Shown piece after piece: positions 24,367-32,480 of a stretch of DNA of 32,480 nucleotides. The notes beneath the pieces were generated by a model. That model made no database searches and was not told the origin of the DNA. It saw nothing but the letters and a program-made list of their open reading frames with translations. This stretch comes from Sulfurimonas sp. (GTDB lineage: Bacteria > Campylobacterota > Campylobacteria > Campylobacterales > Sulfurimonadaceae): contig NZ_JBFHGL010000009.1 of NCBI RefSeq assembly GCF_041583195.1, forward strand, positions 1 to 32,480. The letters run 5' to 3'. Within the stretch, counting starts at the first letter, position 1, and each line of letters starts with the position of its first letter. Made by a program: the position numbers and the translations under genes.

Positions 24367-25120
24367 CAATAAAGAAAAAATATTATATGATGATGGTACA
24401 CATAAATGTGTGATGTTTAGTTTTGATGATGAAGAGCTTGGGGATTCTTTCTTATCTGTAAATCAATATTTGATTATTCAAAAAGATTCTGCAGTGTTAG
24501 TAGATCCTGGAAGTGAAGCTATATTTGACGAGCTGTATGATGCAGTAAGCAGATATATAGATGTGCAGAAAATTAAATTTGTTTTCCTCTCACACCAAGA
24601 TCCTGATGTATCAGGTTCAATAACTCAGTGGGCTATGAGCACAAAAGCAAAATTTGTGTTATCAAGCTTATGGGTTAGATTTATGAGCCATTACGGCTTT
24701 TTGGAAATGACCAGAATCATACCGCTTAATGATAAAGGAGCAAAACTAAACTTCGGAGCAGATTATTTGGAGTTTGTTCCTGCTCATTTTCTACATTCGC
24801 CTGGTAACTTTTCACTTTATGACTCAAGATCTAAAATTTTATTCTCAGGTGATATAGGAGCAGCAATAGTAACTTCTATGGGTGAGTATAAAAAAGTTGA
24901 AGATTTTGATTCACATGTAAAATATTTGGAAGCGTTTCATAAAAGGTATATGGGTTCAAATAAACTTTGTCGTGCATGGGTAAACAGAGTCAAAGCTCTT
25001 GAACTCTCAAAAATTGCACCGCAACATGGATTTGTATTTGAAGATGAAAACTCTGAAAAATTTTTAGACTGGCTTGAAAACCTTGAATGTGGAAGTGATC
25101 TGATAGATGATCTTTTCTAA
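24359..25120 (+). CDS. Di-iron metallo-beta-lactamase-fold protein (ODP/flavodiiron-like)
   Basis: The 253-residue protein has the beta-lactamase core of flavodiiron proteins but no flavodoxin domain. Metal ligand positions are readable: HQDPD at 79-83 (His 79, Asp 81, Asp 83), His 146 in HFLHSPGN, Asp 165 in FSGDIG and His 223 in PQHGF. The usual second His of HxExDH is Val 84. Stand-alone versions (ODP) bind O2 at a di-iron site and act as sensors in Treponema chemotaxis. Placed between a response regulator (8-nt overlap) and a kinase (15-nt gap), it is probably the sensory partner. AAGGGG gives the start. Confidence 0.85.
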   Translation: MNDNKEKILYDDGTHKCVMFSFDDEELGDSFLSVNQYLIIQKDSAVLVDPGSEAIFDELYDAVSRYIDVQKIKFVFLSHQDPDVSGSITQWAMSTKAKFVLSSLWVRFMSHYGFLEMTRIIPLNDKGAKLNFGADYLEFVPAHFLHSPGNFSLYDSRSKILFSGDIGAAIVTSMGEYKKVEDFDSHVKYLEAFHKRYMGSNKLCRAWVNRVKALELSKIAPQHGFVFEDENSEKFLDWLENLECGSDLIDDLF

Positions 25121-25135
25121 ACAAAAAAGTAAAAC

Positions 25136-27937
25136 ATGAATATTTTTGATACGAAAGAGTTACAAAAAAGTGTAATTTTATATATATCATTAGCAATGCT
25201 GACTCTTTTGCTATCAAGCATATTCACTATAAGTTTTGCACACAAACAATATATAGAAGAAAAAGAGAAAGAATATAAAAACAAGATCGATGTTAATATA
25301 CAAGATGCTATCAATTATATTATAAAGCACTACTACTATAGGGTTAGAAGTTTATCTGAAACGGCAAATATCAGAAGTTACATTTTAAATAATGATAGAG
25401 ATGGTTTATATAAAGTCTTGTACCCTATGTTTAAACTTATGCAGGAAGAGAACTCATACCTAAAAATCATGCATGTTCATTTAGCAGATGGCAGATCATT
25501 TTTAAGGGTACATAAACCGGATGACTATGGTGACAATATAGCACAAACAAGAGCTATGATAAGAAATATTCATAAAAGCCATAAAACTACAACAGGTTAT
25601 GAAACAGGCAGACATGATAGTGTATACAGAATCATAAGTCCCATTTTTGATACAAACGGAACTTATATAGGGGCAATAGAAATTGGTATTGAACCGACCT
25701 TTTTAATTGAAGCTATAAAAAATATCAGTGATTCTTTTGGAGTACTTTTCATTAAAGAAGATGAGCTTAAAATTTTTTCATCTTCAGATGAAAATGAGAA
25801 GTTTAAAAAACTATATAATCAATTCAAACCGATAGACTTCAATGATCATAAACACTACGATATAGATGGTCAAGACTACATGACACACTTTATAATTTTA
25901 AAAAACTTTTCCGATGAAGACAGTGTAAAGATCATTACATTTCAAAAAAAAGATAATATTTTTTCATCTTTTTTTTATACCTATTATTTAAGATACTTAC
26001 TTATTTTAAGTCTATTTTTTGTCATTGTTTTTATGGTAATTAAACAAGTCAGAAAGTATCAAGAAAGTGTTGAAGATATTTACAATCAGCAAGTTGATGA
26101 ATTAACTAAGAGTAAAACTAACCTCCAAGATTTGTTTGATACTACACCTGATATTTTGATAACAATAAACTCTAAAACAATAAAGAATGCAAACAAAGCT
26201 ATGCTGGAGTTTTTCGGTTATAACACACTTGAAGACTTTCTAAGTGAGCATAATTGTATATGTGATTATTTTGAAGAAGTTTATGAGTGTCTTGAAGAGA
26301 GTGTACATGGGCTGAAGTGGTTTGAATATATAAAACAAAATAACCATAAAGTACATAAAGTATCGATGACAAAAAACGGAAAAAAGTATTTTTTTGATAT
26401 AAAATCTAAAAAACTATCTTACGATACAGACAATACACACTTGGTAGTATTTACAGATATAACAGAAATAGAGCTCTCAAGAGAAAGATATATATTTGCA
26501 TTAAATGCTACTAATGATGGTTTATGGGACTTAAACCTAGTAAATAATGAACTATATTTATCAAACAACTGGAAAAAACAACTTGGATATAATCCTGATG
26601 AACTAGAAAGTTCACAAGAAGTCTGGAAAGAACTTCTACATCCTGATGATAAAGATAAAGTAATAAATAATTTTCAAAGTAATATAAAAGGGCAAACTGA
26701 TACTTATGAATGTGTATACAGACTAAAACATAAAGACGGACACTGGGTATGGATTTTAGACAGAGGGAAAACTTTGTTCGATCACAATGAAATAGCGATT
26801 CGTGCTATAGGTACACATACAGATATTACAAAAGTGAAACAATTAGAAAAAGATTTAAAGGGTCAAAAATACATATTTGAACTTTTTATGGATCATATCC
26901 CTGCCTATGTAGTTATAAAAGATATAGATCAAGAGTATGTATATGCAAACTTACTAAGCAAACATTTTTTTGATAATGAAAACCATCAAATTGAAGGGGG
27001 AGAGAACTTTTTTGATGAAGAAACTATAAATAAAATTAAATCTATGGATGATATAGCTTATGAAAAAGGCAAGTGTGAAGATATTCTTAAAATTCCTAAA
27101 GCAAATATTGACAGATATTATAGAGTAATTAAGTTCTCTATAAAAAATAATGAATCCAAAAAGCGTATAGCAACAATAGCTTTTGATATTACGGAAGATT
27201 ACAATAACAAACTGGAACTTAAAGAACAGCAAAATATTATGATCTCACAGTCACGTCAAGCTGCTTTAGGAGAGATGATCAGCATGATAGCCCACCAGTG
27301 GAGACAGCCAATCAGCATTATCTCTATGGAAGCGAGTAATATGCTTGCAGATATTGAATTTGACAACCTAAACAATATATTATCAAAAGAGTATGCAAAC
27401 AATATCATGTACCAAACTCAAGAACTCTCACATACTATAGATGATTTTAGAAACTTTTTTAAGCCTGTAAAAATACGTGAAAAAGTGAAACTGGAAAACA
27501 TATTTTTTAATGTAATGAAGATCATTGGAAAGTCTTTGGAAAACAATAGTATTAACGTAGTAATGGAGATTGACAACACTATAGAGTTATATACTTATTC
27601 AAGAGAGCTCATGCAGGTTATTATAAACCTAATTAAAAATGCTAAAGACTCTCTTGTTGAACACAATAAAGAAAATCCAACGATAAAAATTTTAACAAAA
27701 AAAGAAAAAAATATTATCACAATAAGTATATGCGATAACGGTTCAGGAATAGATGAAAAAAATAAAGAGAAGATCTTTGAACCCTATTTTAGTACAAAAG
27801 ATCAAAAAGATGCAACAGGACTTGGACTTTACATGAGTAAAACAATTATTGAAAGACATCTAAATGGAAAAATATCTGCAAATAATACTGAAAAAGGTAT
27901 ATGTTTTTGCATAATAATTCCTGATGACCTAGACTAA
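25136..27937 (+). CDS. Membrane sensor histidine kinase (Cache-like, three PAS, HisKA/HATPase)
   Basis: The 933-residue kinase has a first span (about 13-35), a periplasmic domain (36-280) resembling double Cache sensors (MHVHLADGRSFLRVHKPDDYG, YRIISPIFDTNGTYIGAIEIG), a second span (283-303), then PAS regions at about 325-440, 455-570 (PAS_3 type, ending HTDITKVKQ) and 580-690. The H-box is MIAHQWRQP with phospho-His 720, the N-box has Asn 831 and Asn 835 (NLIKNAKDS), then DNGSGID and GLGLYMSK. It presumably phosphorylates the response regulator two genes upstream. The ligand is unknown. Its end overlaps the convergent MFS gene by 4 bp. Confidence 0.92.
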   Translation: MNIFDTKELQKSVILYISLAMLTLLLSSIFTISFAHKQYIEEKEKEYKNKIDVNIQDAINYIIKHYYYRVRSLSETANIRSYILNNDRDGLYKVLYPMFKLMQEENSYLKIMHVHLADGRSFLRVHKPDDYGDNIAQTRAMIRNIHKSHKTTTGYETGRHDSVYRIISPIFDTNGTYIGAIEIGIEPTFLIEAIKNISDSFGVLFIKEDELKIFSSSDENEKFKKLYNQFKPIDFNDHKHYDIDGQDYMTHFIILKNFSDEDSVKIITFQKKDNIFSSFFYTYYLRYLLILSLFFVIVFMVIKQVRKYQESVEDIYNQQVDELTKSKTNLQDLFDTTPDILITINSKTIKNANKAMLEFFGYNTLEDFLSEHNCICDYFEEVYECLEESVHGLKWFEYIKQNNHKVHKVSMTKNGKKYFFDIKSKKLSYDTDNTHLVVFTDITEIELSRERYIFALNATNDGLWDLNLVNNELYLSNNWKKQLGYNPDELESSQEVWKELLHPDDKDKVINNFQSNIKGQTDTYECVYRLKHKDGHWVWILDRGKTLFDHNEIAIRAIGTHTDITKVKQLEKDLKGQKYIFELFMDHIPAYVVIKDIDQEYVYANLLSKHFFDNENHQIEGGENFFDEETINKIKSMDDIAYEKGKCEDILKIPKANIDRYYRVIKFSIKNNESKKRIATIAFDITEDYNNKLELKEQQNIMISQSRQAALGEMISMIAHQWRQPISIISMEASNMLADIEFDNLNNILSKEYANNIMYQTQELSHTIDDFRNFFKPVKIREKVKLENIFFNVMKIIGKSLENNSINVVMEIDNTIELYTYSRELMQVIINLIKNAKDSLVEHNKENPTIKILTKKEKNIITISICDNGSGIDEKNKEKIFEPYFSTKDQKDATGLGLYMSKTIIERHLNGKISANNTEKGICFCIIIPDDLD

Positions 27938-29100
27938 TTTTTTATCTTACCTACCCTTTTAGCACTTAGCAAAAATACTATACCGAGCGATACTATAAAA
28001 GCTGTCACATATAACGAAGCATTGTAATTTCCGTACATTTCAAATAAAGCTACACTATATAGTGGTGCACCAACCTGTCCAATACCATATGCTGCCGTCA
28101 TAGCACCCATAAACATAACTGGATTTCCACCTGCTAAAGTTCCTCCGTAATGCATAAAAAGAGCGACGTGAGCTATAAAAGTACTTCCGTATAATGCACC
28201 ACTTAGAAGATTCATATATATATCATTTGTAAAAGTTGGAATAAGTATACCTATAACCTGAAGAACAAAAGTCACTATAATAATATCTACACTGTTATAC
28301 TTATGAGCAAGCCACATCCAAAAAATTGCCGATGGTATACCAGCAATTCCTACTATTAACCAGCCTAAACTACCTGAACCTTCAAGTCCATCTAATGAAT
28401 TTATAATATCAGGGAAAAAAGTAGCCTGAACTACAAAACCAACACCTGCAGTAAAATAAGCTAGTATCAAAAAGATCACATACGGTGTAAACATAGATTT
28501 TGAAACTTTATGTTTTGGAGCCTCCTTTTTCAATTCTTTATCAAAAGAGAGAATATAAATTACATAAAAAGAAAGTATAAAAGCAAGTACACTCAATACC
28601 ATCCACGCACCACTCCATGTAGAGCTTTTAAGTACATACTGACTTATTAACTCTGTTGAAGTAATCGCTATACCTATACCTGTGAAATGTATACCCATTG
28701 CTTTTGTTTTATCTTCGTAGTTGATTTTAACCATAACTATAGCACCGCCAACAATTAGTACCATAGCCGAACCAAACCCTGCGATAATACGTGATATAAA
28801 CCAAAGTATCTCATTCGTAGTTGTAGCCAATACGAGAGTGGTTAATACACTTAAAATCATACCTATTCTAAAAAACCTTACTTTAACGTTTATATCTTTC
28901 ATAAATATACTAAAAACTGCACCGCTTAAATAACCTGCATAATTAACAGATGCAAAAAGTCCGGCATTTGTAACACTTAAAAAATCTTCTAACATAGGTG
29001 GCAGAAGCGTAGTGAATGCAAATCTTGCCACACCGACCCCTACTACTATGCTGAGTATTCCGGCAAGTAATATATTAAAGTTTTTATTTCTGTCAAACAT
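27934..29100 (-). CDS. MFS transporter, YbfB/YjiJ (MFS_4) type
   Basis: The 388-residue inner-membrane protein has about 12 spans. The N-terminus, GVGVARFAFTTLLPPML, followed by ASVNYAGYLSGA and SRIIAGFGSAMVLIVGG, is typical of the YbfB/YjiJ family of uncharacterised transporters. Its start overlaps the end of the marR-type gene by 8 nt, so the two form one operon; MarR-linked MFS proteins are commonly inducible exporters of small toxic compounds. Substrate unknown. Confidence 0.88.
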   Translation of the reverse strand: MFDRNKNFNILLAGILSIVVGVGVARFAFTTLLPPMLEDFLSVTNAGLFASVNYAGYLSGAVFSIFMKDINVKVRFFRIGMILSVLTTLVLATTTNEILWFISRIIAGFGSAMVLIVGGAIVMVKINYEDKTKAMGIHFTGIGIAITSTELISQYVLKSSTWSGAWMVLSVLAFILSFYVIYILSFDKELKKEAPKHKVSKSMFTPYVIFLILAYFTAGVGFVVQATFFPDIINSLDGLEGSGSLGWLIVGIAGIPSAIFWMWLAHKYNSVDIIIVTFVLQVIGILIPTFTNDIYMNLLSGALYGSTFIAHVALFMHYGGTLAGGNPVMFMGAMTAAYGIGQVGAPLYSVALFEMYGNYNASLYVTAFIVSLGIVFLLSAKRVGKIKN

Positions 29101-29515
29101 TTAGATAGGCTTTATTTAGAAGTTCTATGAATTTTTCTTTTTCTTCTTCACTAAAAGTACTTGAAAGCTTTTCATTTTGCTGCGTTGAAAGCGGTGCTAT
29201 CTTTTGAACTAACTGCTTAGAGCTATGTGTTGCAAAAAGCTTTACAGAGCGTCTATCATTCTCATCAGAGTCTCTTAAAAGATACCCTCTCTCTACTAGT
29301 TTATCTATCATTCTGGTCAGATTACCTTGATCTTTATAAGTTGAATCAGATAACTCTTTTTGAGTAATACCGTTTTTTTCAACAACCCTGAAAAGTACAG
29401 TCCACTGTTCTGGAGATACACCGTACGGTTTTATTAGTTTGTTAAAACTGTTTTTATTTGCTATTGAGAGCCTATTTATCAAATACCCAAACGAGCTGTC
29501 CATATCAAACTTCAT
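29093..29515 (-). CDS. MarR-family transcriptional regulator
   Basis: The 140-residue dimeric winged-helix repressor type shows the family pattern: INRLSIANKNSFNKLIKPYGVSPEQW at the front (read in parts), recognition helix in DQGNLTRMIDKLVERGYL, and the wing DENDRRSVKLFAT. These proteins usually repress their own operon until a small ligand binds. It precedes the MFS gene with an 8-nt overlap, and its promoter contains operator-like palindromes (29550-29568). AAGGA lies just before the ATG at 29515. Confidence 0.93.
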   Translation of the reverse strand: MKFDMDSSFGYLINRLSIANKNSFNKLIKPYGVSPEQWTVLFRVVEKNGITQKELSDSTYKDQGNLTRMIDKLVERGYLLRDSDENDRRSVKLFATHSSKQLVQKIAPLSTQQNEKLSSTFSEEEKEKFIELLNKAYLNV

Positions 29516-29542
29516 GTATATCCTTCTAAAAAACTAAACAGC

Positions 29543-29571
29543 ATTATACTTGTTAAAACAATTATTGTCAA
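29543..29571 (-). promoter_or_regulatory. Consensus promoter with MarR-type operator
   Basis: On the minus strand TTGACA (29566-29571) and TATAAT (29543-29548) are exactly 17 bp apart. The spacer contains the palindrome TTGTTAAAACAA (29550-29561), which overlaps a second one, ACAATTATTGT (29558-29568). Such TTG-rich dyads between -35 and -10 are typical MarR sites, so autorepression is likely. Confidence 0.75.
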
Positions 29572-29617
29572 CACAACTATTTAGCTTTTAATTTTTATAG
29601 ATTTTTAACAACAAATC

Positions 29618-31107
<1,490 letters not shown>

Positions 31108-31108
31108 C

Positions 31109-31591
31109 ATGTCTGATGTGAAATATGCCGGATTTTGGGTTAGATTTTTAGCGTCACTTATTGACACTATAGTTCTAGCTCTTCCATTAGCCGTAATTAT
31201 TTACTTTTTAAGTGATGGAAACTGGTTTGATTTTTCACAATATCAGCAAAACATGCAAGCCGCACTAGCGGGAAATGCACACAAAGCCTTAACAAATTCT
31301 CCACAGATGTCTATGAAATGGGAACTTCTTTTTGAGGTGGCTATTTTAGTAATTACTATAGTTTTTTGGAGAAGATGGCGTGGTGCTACTCCAGGTAAGA
31401 AATATCTAAACATTAAAATTGTAGATGCTAAAACACACAAAGACATCGACAATAAACAAGCGATCACTCGATCGATCGGTTACATAATATCAACACTTCC
31501 TTTTTTAATCGGATTTTTAATGGTTGCGTTTCGCAAGGATAAACGCGCTTTACATGACCTTCTTGCCGATACAGTTGTAATACAAGAATAA
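31109..31591 (+). CDS. RDD-family membrane protein
   Basis: The 160-residue product opens YAGFWVRFLASLIDTIVL, the RDD signature (Arg, Asp in the first span), with three to four hydrophobic spans and GATPGKKYLNIKIVDAKT before the last ones. RDD proteins are small membrane proteins of mostly unknown function, a few linked to ion exchange. ATG lies one base after the guaB stop, so translation is coupled to guaB. Confidence 0.9.
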   Translation: MSDVKYAGFWVRFLASLIDTIVLALPLAVIIYFLSDGNWFDFSQYQQNMQAALAGNAHKALTNSPQMSMKWELLFEVAILVITIVFWRRWRGATPGKKYLNIKIVDAKTHKDIDNKQAITRSIGYIISTLPFLIGFLMVAFRKDKRALHDLLADTVVIQE

Positions 31592-31605
31592 GGTTTACAC
31601 TTTTG

Positions 31606-31614
31606 TGATAGAAT
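31606..31614 (+). promoter_or_regulatory. Possible extended -10 promoter of the sulfhydrylase gene
   Basis: TGATAGAAT fits an extended -10, 38 nt before the ATG at 31653. A nearer TATAAT (31635-31640) would start transcription inside the ribosome binding site and is less likely. Confidence 0.35.
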
Positions 31615-31652
31615 TCCGTTAAATAAATTTTTATTATAATTAAGGAACCATA

Positions 31653-32480
31653 ATGGACTTACAAACATCGGCACTACACGCAGGTTATGAGAAGGATTCA
31701 CAAGGAACAATGGCAGTTCCAATTTATCAAACTACGGCCTATGAATTTCGTGATGTAGAACATGCTGCTAATCTTTTTGCTCTTAAAGAGCTTGGAAATA
31801 TTTATACTCGTTTAAACAATCCTACGACAGATGTTTTTGAGAAGCGTTTTACTGAATTAGAAGGCGGTGAAGCTGCACTTGCAACTTCAAGCGGTATGAG
31901 TGCTATATTTTTTGCAATAGCAAATGCTGCTGAAGCTGGTGATAACATAGTATGTGCAAAACAACTTTATGGTGGAAGCTTAACTCAAACAGCTCATACT
32001 CTAAAACGCTTTGGAATTGAAGCTAGATTCTTTGATGTACATAACCCAAGTGCTATAGAAGAGTTAGTAGATGATAAAACAAAAGTTATCTTTTTTGAAT
32101 CTTTAACAAATCCTAGTATAGATGTAGCAGATATAGACGCTATAGTATCTATAGCAAATAAGTATAATATATTAACTGTAGTTGATAACACTGTTGCAAC
32201 TCCTGTTTTATGCCGTCCACTTGAACGCGGTGTTGATATAACTGTTCACAGTGCATCAAAATACACAACAGGTCAAGGTCTTGCGATCGGCGGAATCATG
32301 GTTGAGAGAAAAGGACTTATTGAGAAGTTAAAAGGAAATGCTCGTTATGCACACTTCAATGAGCCAGATGCATCTTACCACGGTTTAGTTTATACTGATG
32401 TACCTCTTCCACCTTTTACGCTTCGTGCACGTTTAAGCCTTCTTCGTGATTTAGGTGCCGTTGTTTCACCGTTTAACTCT
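31653..32480 (+). CDS. metY: O-acetylhomoserine sulfhydrylase (partial, cut by window end)
   Basis: The first 276 residues are visible and remain open at the window edge; the full family length is about 420. It is a PLP-dependent enzyme of the Cys/Met group that makes homocysteine from O-acetylhomoserine and sulfide. Seen are TSALHAGYEKD, the YTRLNNPTTDVFE segment (Tyr 51, Arg 53), ATSSGMSAIFFA, VVDNTVATP and the PLP lysine 203 in HSASKYTTGQG. AAGGAA precedes ATG 31653 by 5 nt. Direct sulfide assimilation suits a sulfur-oxidising, sulfide-rich lifestyle. The closely related cystathionine-forming enzymes cannot be fully excluded. Confidence 0.9.
   Translation, partial: MDLQTSALHAGYEKDSQGTMAVPIYQTTAYEFRDVEHAANLFALKELGNIYTRLNNPTTDVFEKRFTELEGGEAALATSSGMSAIFFAIANAAEAGDNIVCAKQLYGGSLTQTAHTLKRFGIEARFFDVHNPSAIEELVDDKTKVIFFESLTNPSIDVADIDAIVSIANKYNILTVVDNTVATPVLCRPLERGVDITVHSASKYTTGQGLAIGGIMVERKGLIEKLKGNARYAHFNEPDASYHGLVYTDVPLPPFTLRARLSLLRDLGAVVSPFNS

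Noticed and set aside
31635-31640. TATAAT as promoter of the sulfhydrylase gene
   Set aside because: It is only 12 bases from the start codon, so the transcript would begin in or after the ribosome binding site.

Overview
The window looks like a chromosomal segment of a Campylobacterota (epsilonproteobacterial) species, most like Sulfurimonas or a close relative. The reasons are low G+C, a block of ileS, gatA and guaB that I recall as nearly contiguous in Campylobacter, a kinase with the HQWRQP H-box common in this phylum, and many short intergenic gaps with bare TATAAT -10 boxes. This placement is inference from protein resemblance; no search was run.

Layout. 1-272: three tRNA genes (Lys, Asp, Val) on the minus strand behind a perfect consensus sigma-70 promoter. 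343-1440: cinA-like gene (minus), divergent from ileS (1566-4322). A 40-residue membrane protein overlaps the ileS stop codon and ends inside a strong terminator. 4.5-6.03 kb: very A+T-rich accessory patch with a membrane/coiled-coil protein and three damaged genes in a row (a paiB fragment, a phosphatase-like gene whose start codon is AUA, and a frameshifted DUF3995 gene). 6.05-8.5 kb: sodium/solute symporter and secreted endonuclease I. 8.6-11.7 kb: copper-handling cassette (Met/Gly-rich periplasmic protein, SHOCT membrane protein, CopA-type ATPase), facing a permease of the ArsP_1 type split over two genes (11.69-12.61 kb, minus). 12.7-17.07 kb: membrane-anchored alpha/beta hydrolase that appears to start at AUU, a small unknown protein, protein-isoaspartate methyltransferase, a small membrane protein and PEP synthase. 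17.08-21.34 kb (minus): diguanylate cyclase, FAH-family hydrolase and a P2-type cation ATPase.

21.46-27.94 kb: gatA followed by a compact signalling operon: response regulator (REC, PAS-like middle, PilZ-like end), a di-iron beta-lactamase-fold protein of the ODP/flavodiiron type, and a large membrane histidine kinase with a Cache-like sensor and three PAS domains. A long hairpin captures the ribosome binding site of the response regulator. This module, plausibly an oxygen- or redox-responsive pathway with a c-di-GMP link, is the strongest candidate for an undescribed system here. 27.93-29.52 kb: MFS exporter and MarR regulator (minus), with an operator-like palindrome inside a consensus promoter. 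29.66-32.48 kb: guaB, an RDD membrane protein, and the start of an O-acetylhomoserine sulfhydrylase cut by the window edge.

No CRISPR array, transposase, integrase, rRNA or replication origin was seen.
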